64,000 nucleotides of DNA from Spirosoma panaciterrae DSM 21099 (GTDB lineage: Bacteria; Bacteroidota; Bacteroidia; Cytophagales; Spirosomataceae). The DNA lies in assembly GCF_000374025.1 (NCBI RefSeq), contig NZ_KB893196.1, forward strand, positions 22,034-86,033. The letters are read 5' to 3'. Both the position numbers and the translations under genes were made by a program. This document shows, one piece after another, positions 1-8,393 of this stretch (position 1 is its first letter; each line of letters begins with the position of its first letter). The notes under the pieces were generated by a model. The model had not been told where the DNA came from and searched no databases. It worked only from the letters and a program-made list of their open reading frames with translations.

Positions 1-8
1 AATTTCCG

Positions 9-16
9 TATCTTTG
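9..16 (+). promoter_or_regulatory. -7 promoter element of ileS
   Basis: TATCTTTG is an exact match to the Bacteroidota -7 consensus TAnnTTTG. It lies 51 bases before the ATG chosen for ileS. A longer in-frame reading would begin at a TTG that is inside this element, so that TTG cannot be the start if the promoter is used. Confidence 0.65.
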
Positions 17-67
17 CACTCATTTTTCAACCGCACGCTCACCACGAAGGTGTCCGTGTTTTCGATT

Positions 68-3000
68 ATGCCAGGCGTGAAGTACCAACAATACGAATCC
101 CTCGACTATGCCAAGCTAGCAGCCGAGGTGTTAACTTACTGGAATCAGAATCAGGTATTTGAACAGTCGGTTTCCCTGCGTGAAGGCCGCCCAACGTTTA
201 CGTTCTATGAAGGCCCACCATCGGCCAATGGAACTCCCGGTATTCACCACGTAATGGCCCGAACCATTAAGGATATTTTCTGCCGCTATAAAACGCAACA
301 GGGTTTTCAGGTGGAGCGAAAAGGGGGCTGGGATACACACGGCCTACCCATCGAGCTTCAGGTCGAAAAAGAACTGGGCATTACGAAAGACCATATCGGC
401 AAACCCGAATCGGAAGGGGGCATCAGTGTTGAAGACTATAACCGCAAATGCCGCGAAACCGTGATGCGGTTTACGGATCAGTGGAACGACCTGACCCAGA
501 AAATGGGCTACTGGGTCGATCTCGACAATCCGTACATCACCTACAAAAACGAATACATTGAGTCGATCTGGTGGTTACTGAAGCAGTTGTACGACAAAGA
601 CCTGCTCTATAAAGGGTATACCATTCAGCCCTATTCGCCCAAAGCCGGAACGGGTCTCAGCTCCCACGAGCTGAATATGCCCGGTACGTACAAAGATGTG
701 CGCGATACCACCATCGTCGCTCAGTTTAAGGTCAAGGTGACTGGCAAATCGGGCTTTTTGTTTTTCGACTCTTCTGATGCCGATGTCTACATTCTGGCCT
801 GGACCACTACGCCCTGGACCTTACCGGCCAACTCGGCCCTGACCGTCGGAAAAGACATTGATTATGTACTCGTCAAGACGTTCAATCCGTATACCTTCAG
901 CCCGATCAATGTTGTACTGGCTAAAGCGCTGGTCAGTCGATGGTTCAACGAAAAAGGTCACCAGGAGTCGCCCAACAGCCCGGCATTCGATGCGTACTTG
1001 CCAAACGATAAGGTAATTCCCTGGGCAATTCTGTCGGAATTTAAAGGCGAACATCTGGAAGGGATCGAGTATGAGCAACTGTTGCCGTATGTTCAACCAG
1101 ATAAGCCCGCATTTCGGGTTATCCTGGGCGATTTTGTGACGACTGAAGATGGTACCGGGGTTGTTCATACGTCGCCTACCTTTGGTGCCGACGACTTTCG
1201 GGTAGCCCAGGCGGCTGGTATTCCACCCATCATGGTGAAGGATGAAAACGGCAAAGAAGTCCCGATTGTCGATAAGCATGGCCAGTTCGTGAATGAAATC
1301 ACGGATTTTGCCGGTCGGTATGTAAAAGAGGAATACTATTCGGACGAAGAACGCGCCGACCCGGAATTCCGGCCAACGGATGTGCTGATCGCCATTAAGC
1401 TGAAAGAGGAAAACAAGGCGTTTCGAGTTGAAAAATACGAACACCCGTATCCACACTGCTGGCGTACCGACAAACCGATTCTGTACTATCCGCTCGATAG
1501 CTGGTTTATCCGCACAACGGCGAAGAAAGATCGGCTGGTAGAGTTAAACAAAACCATCAACTGGCAACCTGAAAGCACGGGTACGGGTCGTTTTGGTAAC
1601 TGGCTCGAAAACTTGGTGGACTGGAATCTGAGCCGCAGCCGTTTCTGGGGTACTCCGCTACCCATCTGGCGGTCGGAAACGGGCGAAGAAGTTTGCATTG
1701 GCTCGGTTGCCGAACTCGTGTCGAAGATTGAAAAAGCGAATGAGCAAATGAGCCAGTGGGTTCAGGAAGGTCAAACTGAATACCAGTCCTATCTCGACGC
1801 TAACCATTCATTCATTCAATCATTCAACCAGTCTACATTTGACCTCCACCGTCCGTATGTAGATGAAGTTTATTTTGTTTCGGAATCGGGGAAAGTCATG
1901 CAGCGCGAGCCAGACCTGATCGACGTTTGGTTCGATTCAGGTGCGATGCCGTATGCACAGTGGCACTATCCGTTCGAGAACAAAGACGTGTTCGAAAAAG
2001 CCTTCCCGGCCAACTTTATCTCGGAAGGTGTTGACCAGACGCGCGGCTGGTTCTTTACCCTACACGCTATTGCGGGTATGCTTTTCGATTCGATCGCGTT
2101 CAAAAACGTGGTTTCGACCGGGTTGGTGCTCGACAAAAACGGCAACAAAATGTCGAAACGTCTGGGCAATGCGATCGACCCGTTCAAAACGTTGGCCCAG
2201 TATGGCGCTGATGCCACGCGCTGGTACATGATTACCAACGCTGAGCCCTGGGACAACTTGAAGTTCAATGTTGATGGTATCGGCGAGGTACAGCGCAAGC
2301 TGTTTGGTACGCTCTCGAATACCTATAATTTCTTTGCACTCTATGCCAATCTGGATCACTTCACCTTTACGGGCCGTACGGTTCCTGTAGCTGATCGTCC
2401 TGAGCTTGACCGCTGGATTCTATCGAAGCTACAGTCGCTCATTCTGGAAGTGGCCCAGCAGTTCGATGGCTATAACCCAACCAAAGCCGGGCGAGCCGTA
2501 CAGGATTTCGTCAATGACCAACTTTCGAACTGGTACGTTCGGCTATCGCGTCGGCGTTTCTGGTCTGGGGTCACGTCCGACGGAGAAATGACCGCTGACA
2601 AACGAGCTGCCTACGAAACATTGCATGAATGCCTGAGCGTGGTCGCCCAGCTAATGGCTCCTATTGCCCCGTTCTATGCCGACTGGCTGTATCGGAACCT
2701 GAACGAAGGACAAACCTCTGTTCACCTGACCGATTTCCCGGTGGCCGACAAAACCCTGATCAATTCTGAACTGGAGCAGTCGATGGAAGCGGCACAGGGT
2801 GTATCCTCATTGGTTCACTCGTTACGAAAAGGGCATAAACTGAAAGTTCGTCAGCCATTGAGCCGGGTACTGATTCCAGTATTGAGTACGGACACCCGCC
2901 GACAGATCGAGCATGTCGCTCCCATCATCATGTCGGAAGTGAACGTAAAGGCGGTTGAGTTTGTCGACGATGCCAGCGGCATTTTGAAAAAGCGGGTAAA

Positions 3001-3517
3001 ACCCAATTTCAAGGCACTGGGCCCCAAGTTTGGTAAGCAGATGAAAGAGGTGGCGGCTGCGATCACGGCCATGACCGACGACGAACTGAAAACTCTGGAG
3101 CAAACGAACACGCTACAACTTGGCCCCTTCAATCTGCAACTTTCGGATGTTGACATCCAGACGGAGGATATTCCTGGCTGGCTGGTTGCCAGTGAAGGCG
3201 GCCTGACCGTTGCTCTCGATGTTACGGTCACGGATGAGTTACGGGGCGAAGGCATTGCCCGCGATTTTGTCAATCGTATCCAGAACCTGCGGAAAGATCG
3301 CGATTTCTCGGTAACCGATAAGATTCGGATTGCCCTGGAGCGGAACAACGAAGTACTGGCTCAGGCTATTGAAACCAATCGTGACTACATCAGTCAGGAA
3401 GTCCAGGCTGTTGCTCTCGATGTGGTAGGCGACCTAAACGGTCAGGGAGCCGAATCGCTGGCCACGGAGATTGAAATGGATGAATTCCAGCTTCGGCTCA
3501 CCGTCGAACGCGTATAG
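68..3517 (+). CDS. ileS: Isoleucyl-tRNA synthetase
   Basis: Class I aminoacyl-tRNA synthetase of 1149 residues that charges tRNA-Ile in the cytoplasm. Visible marks are the HIGH-type signature as GIHH at residues 58-61, the WDTHGLP segment shortly after it, the KMSKR loop at about residues 694-698, and an anticodon-binding region rich in DRWILSKL and SNWYVRLSRRRFW motifs. The length fits the large Bacteroidota enzymes. The ATG at 68 is preferred over an upstream in-frame TTG at 14 because that TTG is part of the -7 promoter element. An intrinsic terminator follows, so the gene is probably monocistronic. Confidence 0.97.
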   Translation: MPGVKYQQYESLDYAKLAAEVLTYWNQNQVFEQSVSLREGRPTFTFYEGPPSANGTPGIHHVMARTIKDIFCRYKTQQGFQVERKGGWDTHGLPIELQVEKELGITKDHIGKPESEGGISVEDYNRKCRETVMRFTDQWNDLTQKMGYWVDLDNPYITYKNEYIESIWWLLKQLYDKDLLYKGYTIQPYSPKAGTGLSSHELNMPGTYKDVRDTTIVAQFKVKVTGKSGFLFFDSSDADVYILAWTTTPWTLPANSALTVGKDIDYVLVKTFNPYTFSPINVVLAKALVSRWFNEKGHQESPNSPAFDAYLPNDKVIPWAILSEFKGEHLEGIEYEQLLPYVQPDKPAFRVILGDFVTTEDGTGVVHTSPTFGADDFRVAQAAGIPPIMVKDENGKEVPIVDKHGQFVNEITDFAGRYVKEEYYSDEERADPEFRPTDVLIAIKLKEENKAFRVEKYEHPYPHCWRTDKPILYYPLDSWFIRTTAKKDRLVELNKTINWQPESTGTGRFGNWLENLVDWNLSRSRFWGTPLPIWRSETGEEVCIGSVAELVSKIEKANEQMSQWVQEGQTEYQSYLDANHSFIQSFNQSTFDLHRPYVDEVYFVSESGKVMQREPDLIDVWFDSGAMPYAQWHYPFENKDVFEKAFPANFISEGVDQTRGWFFTLHAIAGMLFDSIAFKNVVSTGLVLDKNGNKMSKRLGNAIDPFKTLAQYGADATRWYMITNAEPWDNLKFNVDGIGEVQRKLFGTLSNTYNFFALYANLDHFTFTGRTVPVADRPELDRWILSKLQSLILEVAQQFDGYNPTKAGRAVQDFVNDQLSNWYVRLSRRRFWSGVTSDGEMTADKRAAYETLHECLSVVAQLMAPIAPFYADWLYRNLNEGQTSVHLTDFPVADKTLINSELEQSMEAAQGVSSLVHSLRKGHKLKVRQPLSRVLIPVLSTDTRRQIEHVAPIIMSEVNVKAVEFVDDASGILKKRVKPNFKALGPKFGKQMKEVAAAITAMTDDELKTLEQTNTLQLGPFNLQLSDVDIQTEDIPGWLVASEGGLTVALDVTVTDELRGEGIARDFVNRIQNLRKDRDFSVTDKIRIALERNNEVLAQAIETNRDYISQEVQAVALDVVGDLNGQGAESLATEIEMDEFQLRLTVERV

Positions 3518-3563
3518 CCCTACCGTCTCGGCTATCCATAACGGGTCATTCGCCCCATTCTAC

Positions 3564-3595
3564 AGTCACCTTTCTACGGAGGGGTGACTTTTTTT
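3564..3595 (+). terminator. Intrinsic terminator of ileS
   Basis: A 7-bp stem AGTCACC/GGTGACT is followed by seven T residues. It lies 47 bases after the ileS stop. The rest of the gap up to 3813 shows nothing recognisable beyond an imperfect -7-like CAACTTTG at 3809-3816. Confidence 0.8.
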
Positions 3596-3813
3596 ATATA
3601 CGCTACCCCCGATTATTGATTTTTATCCCCTTTCCAAAAAATACACAACGGCACGAATGTTGTATATAAACCCGTGTGCCCATAATGGATAGGCAGCTCA
3701 ATCTATTGACTGCACGTGTACAAACTGACCTTCGGCACAAAGCCCCCTAGCCCATCAGATACATAGTTTTCGCCCGCAATGAATATCTGCGTTCACTTAA
3801 CCATTTTACAACT

Positions 3814-4215
3814 TTGATTGATTATCTACGCTCAACTCTACACTCCTTTGTTAACAATTACCAGGCCGTCATGTGGCGGTTACGCGAGTGTTCGCTCAAT
3901 GATGAGCAATTAGGAATTGCAGTAGGGCTAAGCGGCAATGCCATCCGAAATCGGCGCAGCAAACCTGATCTGTGGAAACTATCCGATGTCGAGCGATTGG
4001 CAGCCCACTTTACGTTGCCCGCTACAGCCTGCCTCCAACTAAATCAGGCGCTCCATCAGCTACCTACCAACCTAAAACAACTGCCGAACGACGAACGACG
4101 GCGCATAGAACGACAGTTGGTCATGAAACTCGCTCAACTGGAAGCTTATAACCAAAGCGACTGGCCCGTACGGAATCTGCTGAAAATGCATCAGGCATTG
4201 CATAAAGGCCGTTAA
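3814..4215 (+). CDS. Small HTH-like protein, function unknown
   Basis: Reads as 133 residues. The segment EQLGIAVGLSGNAIRNRR followed by a region ending RLAAHFTLP resembles the XRE/Cro helix-turn-helix pattern (second helix, turn, recognition helix, then an 'A..F.lp' helix), so DNA binding is plausible but not proven. No other domain is visible; the C-terminal half is charged and helical. The first possible start is a TTG at 3814, which overlaps a one-mismatch -7 element. The first ATG is at 3871 and would shorten the protein by 19 residues while keeping the HTH. The gene sits just before a secreted phosphatase on the same strand and could regulate it or be cotranscribed with it. Confidence 0.6.
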   Translation: MIDYLRSTLHSFVNNYQAVMWRLRECSLNDEQLGIAVGLSGNAIRNRRSKPDLWKLSDVERLAAHFTLPATACLQLNQALHQLPTNLKQLPNDERRRIERQLVMKLAQLEAYNQSDWPVRNLLKMHQALHKGR

Positions 4216-4304
4216 GTCAATGAATTGACATGAACGAATTTACACCTATTGGGCATAAATTTCGCCCGGTAGGTGTACCTTTACGGCGACATCCCCGTCG
4301 CCCA

Positions 4305-6629
4305 ATGAAGCTTTTACGACGTATACCACTCGCCTTTATCCTCTGCATCTGGCAGCAGGTTTCTGCCCAAACGCCCACACTGATACGCGGCCCCTACTTA
4401 CAGGTTGTTACGCCCACGTCGGTAGTCGTTCGCTGGCGTACCGAATCCCCTACTATAGGGCGGGTCTGGTTTGGCCAATCGCCTAACCAGCTCACCGGGA
4501 GTGTGCAGGAATCCCAACCTACTCAGGAACATATTTTGACCCTTACCGGGTTGAAACCCGCTACTCGGTATGCTTATGCCATAGGGTATGGCGATACGCA
4601 ACTGGCGGCCGGCCCCGATTATTCGTTCAAAACAGCACTGCCAGCGGGCGATACACGCCCCTTTCGTATGTGGGTTCTGGGCGATTTTGGGAGCGGTAGC
4701 GACAACCAACAGACTGTTTATCAGGCCTATCGCCAAGCTACAGCCAACCGGCCAGCCGATTTATGGCTCTGGCTTGGCGATAATGCGTATTCGTACGGAC
4801 TGGAAGACGATTACCAGCGATTGGTTTTCCCGGTTTACGCGCCTACGCTCCGTAATACACCTATTTTTATTACGCCCGGCAATCACGATTATGCCGATAG
4901 TGAAACCAATTTTAACATTGCCTATTATAATCTGTTTTCGTTTCCCCAACAGGGCGAAGCTGGCGGTGTGCCCTCTGGTTCAAAATCCTACTATGCCGCC
5001 GATTATGGCAATGTGCATCTGATTTCGCTCGACTCACAAGGCAGGCAAGAAGGGCAGTATCGTCTGTATGATACCACATCCGCACAGGTTCAATGGCTCA
5101 AACGCGATCTGGCGGCTAATAAACTTCCTTGGACCATCGTTATTTTTCACCATCCACCCTATAGCAAAGGTGGTCACAACTCCGATACCGAAGAGTCGAT
5201 GCGGCTCATTCGCGAAAACCTCACCCCCATTCTGGAACGGTTCGGCGTTGATCTGGTATTGAATGGCCATAGCCATGGCTACGAACGAACCTATCGCTTA
5301 AAGGGTTTACGAGGGCTGGCCAATACCTTCGATAAAACGAAAAACCTCGCAGACAATAACACGGGCCGCTACGATGGTTCGCCCAACTCCTGCCCTATTT
5401 TGTCGAAAGGTCAGGGAACAATTTATGTCGTTAACGGCTCCGGTGGGCAGTTGGGTGGCCAAACTGATGGGTTTCCGCATCCAGCCACGGTATATAACAA
5501 TGTATCGAAAGGGGGTTCAATGATTCTGGACGTAAACGGCGATCGTCTGGATGCTCAGTTTTTATTGTCAGACGGATCAATCGGCGACCGATTTACACTG
5601 CTGAAAAGTACGGGAACAACCTCTTCCCTAGCTGCTGAATACGGGGATACACTTCAATTGTCGGCTTCCTGGACTGGGGACTACCGCTGGCCGGGGGGAC
5701 AAAATAGCCGAAGCATTACCTACATAGCTGACAAAGCCGGAACGTTTCCCATTACGGTCAACGATAGCCAGAAATGCCTGACCGATCAGTTTACCGTGAA
5801 CGTATTGCCTCCACCTAAAATTACAACCCAGGCGTCGGTAGCCACCAGTGTTTGTGTTGGTAGTGCATTTACCGTAACGGCCACTCCCGAAAATACTACC
5901 AAAGCTGCTGGTTGGCAGTATGATGTACTTCTGTCGGATGCTTCTGGCAATTTTGGCACGAATCAGGTGGTTGGCTCAGGCCCATTAACTAGTTTACAGG
6001 CTACTTTGCCTGCCAACCTAACGCCCGGAACAGGGTATCGGGTGCAGGTGCGCCCTCGCGGTATTCCGTATGCCCAACTCAGCCCAAGCAATGCCTTCAC
6101 CGTCAAACCTTTGCCCACGGCTACGATTGCCGGGTCGACGACTATTTTGAAAGGCGAATCGGTTGCCCTGACAATCAACCTTACCGGCGATGCCCCCTGG
6201 AAGGGAACCCTATCCGATGGGACCGCTTTTTCGGGTAATGTAAATCCGATTACCCTAACCATTCAGCCAACGCAGTCGGGTGTTTATTCGATTGCCAGTG
6301 TTGAGAATAGCTGCGGCAAAGGCACCAGTTCAGGACAGGCGTCGGTAACGGTACTCCTGCCGCTGGCCGAAGAAACCCTGTCGGATCGCCAATTGAAAGT
6401 TTACCCCAACCCGGCCCATGATGTCATCCATATTGAACTGACGATGGGCCAGAAAAAAGAGATTAGCATGACCCTTACCGATGCGAGCGGGCGCGCGGTG
6501 GTACACAAGCAATTTGCCCCAACCAGTTCCCTGTCAGAATCTATTGCCATGCCGCATGCACAAGGAACTTACTTACTAAAAATTCAGGTTGGCGAAGGCA
6601 CGCTAATCCGAAAGGTGGTGAGGCAATAA
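4305..6629 (+). CDS. Secreted purple-acid-type metallophosphoesterase with T9SS C-terminal domain
   Basis: About 774 residues. A signal peptide ending near VSAQ is followed by a fibronectin-III-like purple acid phosphatase N-terminal domain (GPYLQ, then WRTE and TRY.Y motifs). The calcineurin-like catalytic domain shows the metal-binding series GDFGSG, GDNAY, GNHDY, HHPPY and NGHSHGYERTY. A long Ig-like stretch comes next, and the C-terminus has the T9SS type A pattern: VYPNPAHD at the start, GTYLLKI, and a final VRQ. The inferred role is phosphate release from organic phosphates outside the cell after T9SS export. The ATG at 4305 is preferred because it places the signal peptide at the N-terminus; an in-frame ATG at 4230 would add 25 charged residues before it. 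Confidence 0.9.
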   Translation: MKLLRRIPLAFILCIWQQVSAQTPTLIRGPYLQVVTPTSVVVRWRTESPTIGRVWFGQSPNQLTGSVQESQPTQEHILTLTGLKPATRYAYAIGYGDTQLAAGPDYSFKTALPAGDTRPFRMWVLGDFGSGSDNQQTVYQAYRQATANRPADLWLWLGDNAYSYGLEDDYQRLVFPVYAPTLRNTPIFITPGNHDYADSETNFNIAYYNLFSFPQQGEAGGVPSGSKSYYAADYGNVHLISLDSQGRQEGQYRLYDTTSAQVQWLKRDLAANKLPWTIVIFHHPPYSKGGHNSDTEESMRLIRENLTPILERFGVDLVLNGHSHGYERTYRLKGLRGLANTFDKTKNLADNNTGRYDGSPNSCPILSKGQGTIYVVNGSGGQLGGQTDGFPHPATVYNNVSKGGSMILDVNGDRLDAQFLLSDGSIGDRFTLLKSTGTTSSLAAEYGDTLQLSASWTGDYRWPGGQNSRSITYIADKAGTFPITVNDSQKCLTDQFTVNVLPPPKITTQASVATSVCVGSAFTVTATPENTTKAAGWQYDVLLSDASGNFGTNQVVGSGPLTSLQATLPANLTPGTGYRVQVRPRGIPYAQLSPSNAFTVKPLPTATIAGSTTILKGESVALTINLTGDAPWKGTLSDGTAFSGNVNPITLTIQPTQSGVYSIASVENSCGKGTSSGQASVTVLLPLAEETLSDRQLKVYPNPAHDVIHIELTMGQKKEISMTLTDASGRAVVHKQFAPTSSLSESIAMPHAQGTYLLKIQVGEGTLIRKVVRQ

Positions 6630-6655
6630 CTGGTGGTCAACAACTATGGTCAAGG

Positions 6656-6697
6656 GTGGTCAGGCATAATTCATGGGTACAAACCCTACCTGACCAC
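6656..6697. terminator. Inverted repeat between convergent genes
   Basis: GTGGTCAGG at 6656-6664 pairs with CCTGACCAC at 6689-6697, with a smaller GGGT/ACCC hairpin in the loop. It lies between the ends of the phosphatase gene and menA and may terminate either one. There is no clear T-tract. Confidence 0.4.
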
Positions 6698-6712
6698 GCT
6701 CGACTCGTTCTT

Positions 6713-7606
6713 CTACAAGACCTGACCAATTCCAAATAAGATCACAAATAATAGCGTGCTCATAGCCAGTTGTCCCAGGCGCGGGTTAAGCTCCGCCGGG
6801 CGCTGGTGAGAGGCAATGGCTCGACCATTGAGGATAAAGAGCGGGAAGGCCAGCACATATAGATAGCTCACCCAGGCCGCTCCCGTCAGAAACGAATAGG
6901 CAAGTGCGCAAGCCATACCGGCAATCAACAAACCCCAGTGATAGCGAATGGCCAGCGACAGGCCCAAGCGCGACGGAATCGACCGTTTGCCGGTCATGGT
7001 ATCCGTTTCAATATCGCGGATGTTATTGACATTCAGAACCCCCGTTGCAAAAAGGCCAACGCTGGTAGCCGGTAAGAGAAGAAGCGGGTTGAACGAAAGC
7101 GTATGCAGGAAATACGTTCCCAGTACGCCCACCCAACCGAAGAAAATCAAGACGGCAATATCGCCAAACCCAGCGTAGCCATACGGGCGCTTGCCATTCG
7201 TATACCCAATAGCAGCCGCAATGCTGAGCAGCCCTAATACCAGAAAAAACCAGAAGAGTTTTGGTCCAGCCCCGTAAAAGGCTACAATCAGCAGACCAAT
7301 GCCACTCAGCAGCGATAGAACCGACATCAGAATAATGCCGCGCATCATCGCTTCTTTGCTGATGTCGCCGGTAGCTACTGCCCTGCGTGGCCCTACGCGA
7401 AGTTCGGTATCTTTTCCTGAAACCGCATCGCCATAATCATTGGCAAAGTTCGACAGGATTTGCAGAAAAATGGTGGTTAGAGCAGCCAGTAGCGCAATCG
7501 ACCAGCTAAATTGCCCATCGGCAGAAGCCAGAAAACTTCCTAAAATAATACTCGCCAACGACAGCGGCAATGTCCGGGGCCGCGCAGCCGCAATCCAACT
7601 TTTCAT
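6713..7606 (-). CDS. menA: 1,4-dihydroxy-2-naphthoate polyprenyltransferase
   Basis: UbiA-superfamily membrane prenyltransferase of 297 residues that attaches the polyprenyl tail to dihydroxynaphthoate in menaquinone synthesis. It starts with the typical MenA N-terminus (W..AARPRTLPLSLA) and has the first Asp-rich motif NFANDYGD at about residues 53-60. The second Asp motif lies in NNIRDIETD, and about eight hydrophobic segments are present. No other men gene is nearby, so it stands alone. It is followed, on the same strand's upstream side, by a hairpin separating it from the glutathione peroxidase gene. Confidence 0.93.
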   Translation of the reverse strand: MKSWIAAARPRTLPLSLASIILGSFLASADGQFSWSIALLAALTTIFLQILSNFANDYGDAVSGKDTELRVGPRRAVATGDISKEAMMRGIILMSVLSLLSGIGLLIVAFYGAGPKLFWFFLVLGLLSIAAAIGYTNGKRPYGYAGFGDIAVLIFFGWVGVLGTYFLHTLSFNPLLLLPATSVGLFATGVLNVNNIRDIETDTMTGKRSIPSRLGLSLAIRYHWGLLIAGMACALAYSFLTGAAWVSYLYVLAFPLFILNGRAIASHQRPAELNPRLGQLAMSTLLFVILFGIGQVL

Positions 7607-7610
7607 AGTG

Positions 7611-7692
7611 AAAAAGCGAAAGAGCGAAAGAGTGAATGAGCGATCTCCTCCAAAGACATTCGCTCTTTCACTCTTTCACTCTTTCGCTCATT
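7611..7692. repeat. Hairpin built from 8-bp repeats
   Basis: The left arm 7611-7643 and right arm 7660-7692 are inverted copies matching at 29 of 33 positions, with a 16-base loop. Each arm is itself a run of the 8-bp unit GYGAAAGA with small changes. It fills the whole gap between the glutathione peroxidase stop and the menA start, both on the minus strand, so it may terminate the former. Confidence 0.75.
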
Positions 7693-7695
7693 AAA

Positions 7696-8313
7696 TTAAA
7701 TACCAACTGCTTTCTTAAACTCTTCATCTTCGGGTTTTACTTTCGAGCCGAAGAAGTTGGTCAGTTCGCCTTTTTCGTTGATCACATATTTGCAGAAATT
7801 CCAGGTAGGCACCTGATCGTTCCAGCCGTTCAGATCTTTGTGCGTCAGCCACTTATAGAGCGGGGCCTGATCTTCGCCCAACACCGATACTTTCTCGAAC
7901 ATCGGGAAGGTTACCCCATAATTCTTCTTACAGAACTCAGCAATCTCTTCGTTTGAACCCGGCTCCTGGCTTTTGAAATTGTTGGCAGGAAAACCCAGTA
8001 CGACAATCTTGCTACCATGCTCTTTGTAGAATTTCTCCCAATCGGCATACTGCGGGGTGAATCCACATTTCGAGGCTACGTTCAGTATCACCACTTTTTT
8101 ACCTTTGAACCCTTTCAAAGCCACCGGCTTACCATCCAGCGAGTTTACCGTAAAATCATACAGACTTTTGGTTGGGGCACTGGTAGCAGGTGCCGACAGA
8201 GCAGCCCGCTTGTCAGCAAAAATCCCTTTAACAAGCGTAGAAAGCGACATAAAACTGGACAGGGAGAAAATAAGGGCCAGTGCGACTACCGTAAAAATGA
8301 AATTCTTTTTCAT
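7696..8313 (-). CDS. Glutathione peroxidase family protein (cysteine type), exported
   Basis: 205 residues. An N-terminal hydrophobic segment (residues 4-28) looks like a signal peptide or membrane anchor, so action outside the cytoplasm is inferred. The GPx fold follows, with the peroxidatic Cys83 in NVASKCGFTPQY, a GFPANNF motif where many homologues have PCNQF, the WNF catalytic motif at 171-173, and Cys128 in FCKK as the likely resolving cysteine. A two-cysteine GPx of this kind is usually reduced by thioredoxin rather than glutathione. The protein reduces hydroperoxides. It stands alone between argS and menA. Confidence 0.9.
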   Translation of the reverse strand: MKKNFIFTVVALALIFSLSSFMSLSTLVKGIFADKRAALSAPATSAPTKSLYDFTVNSLDGKPVALKGFKGKKVVILNVASKCGFTPQYADWEKFYKEHGSKIVVLGFPANNFKSQEPGSNEEIAEFCKKNYGVTFPMFEKVSVLGEDQAPLYKWLTHKDLNGWNDQVPTWNFCKYVINEKGELTNFFGSKVKPEDEEFKKAVGI

Positions 8314-8393
8314 GGTTGGTTTTTCGGTTTTACTATGCGTGAAGCATAACGTTTAGAAAGTAAACTAGTATTGACTGATTCTGAACAAAGTAA

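Noticed and set aside
821..1456. Long minus-strand frame of 211 residues inside ileS
   Set aside because: It is antisense to strongly conserved synthetase coding sequence and has no protein-like motif.
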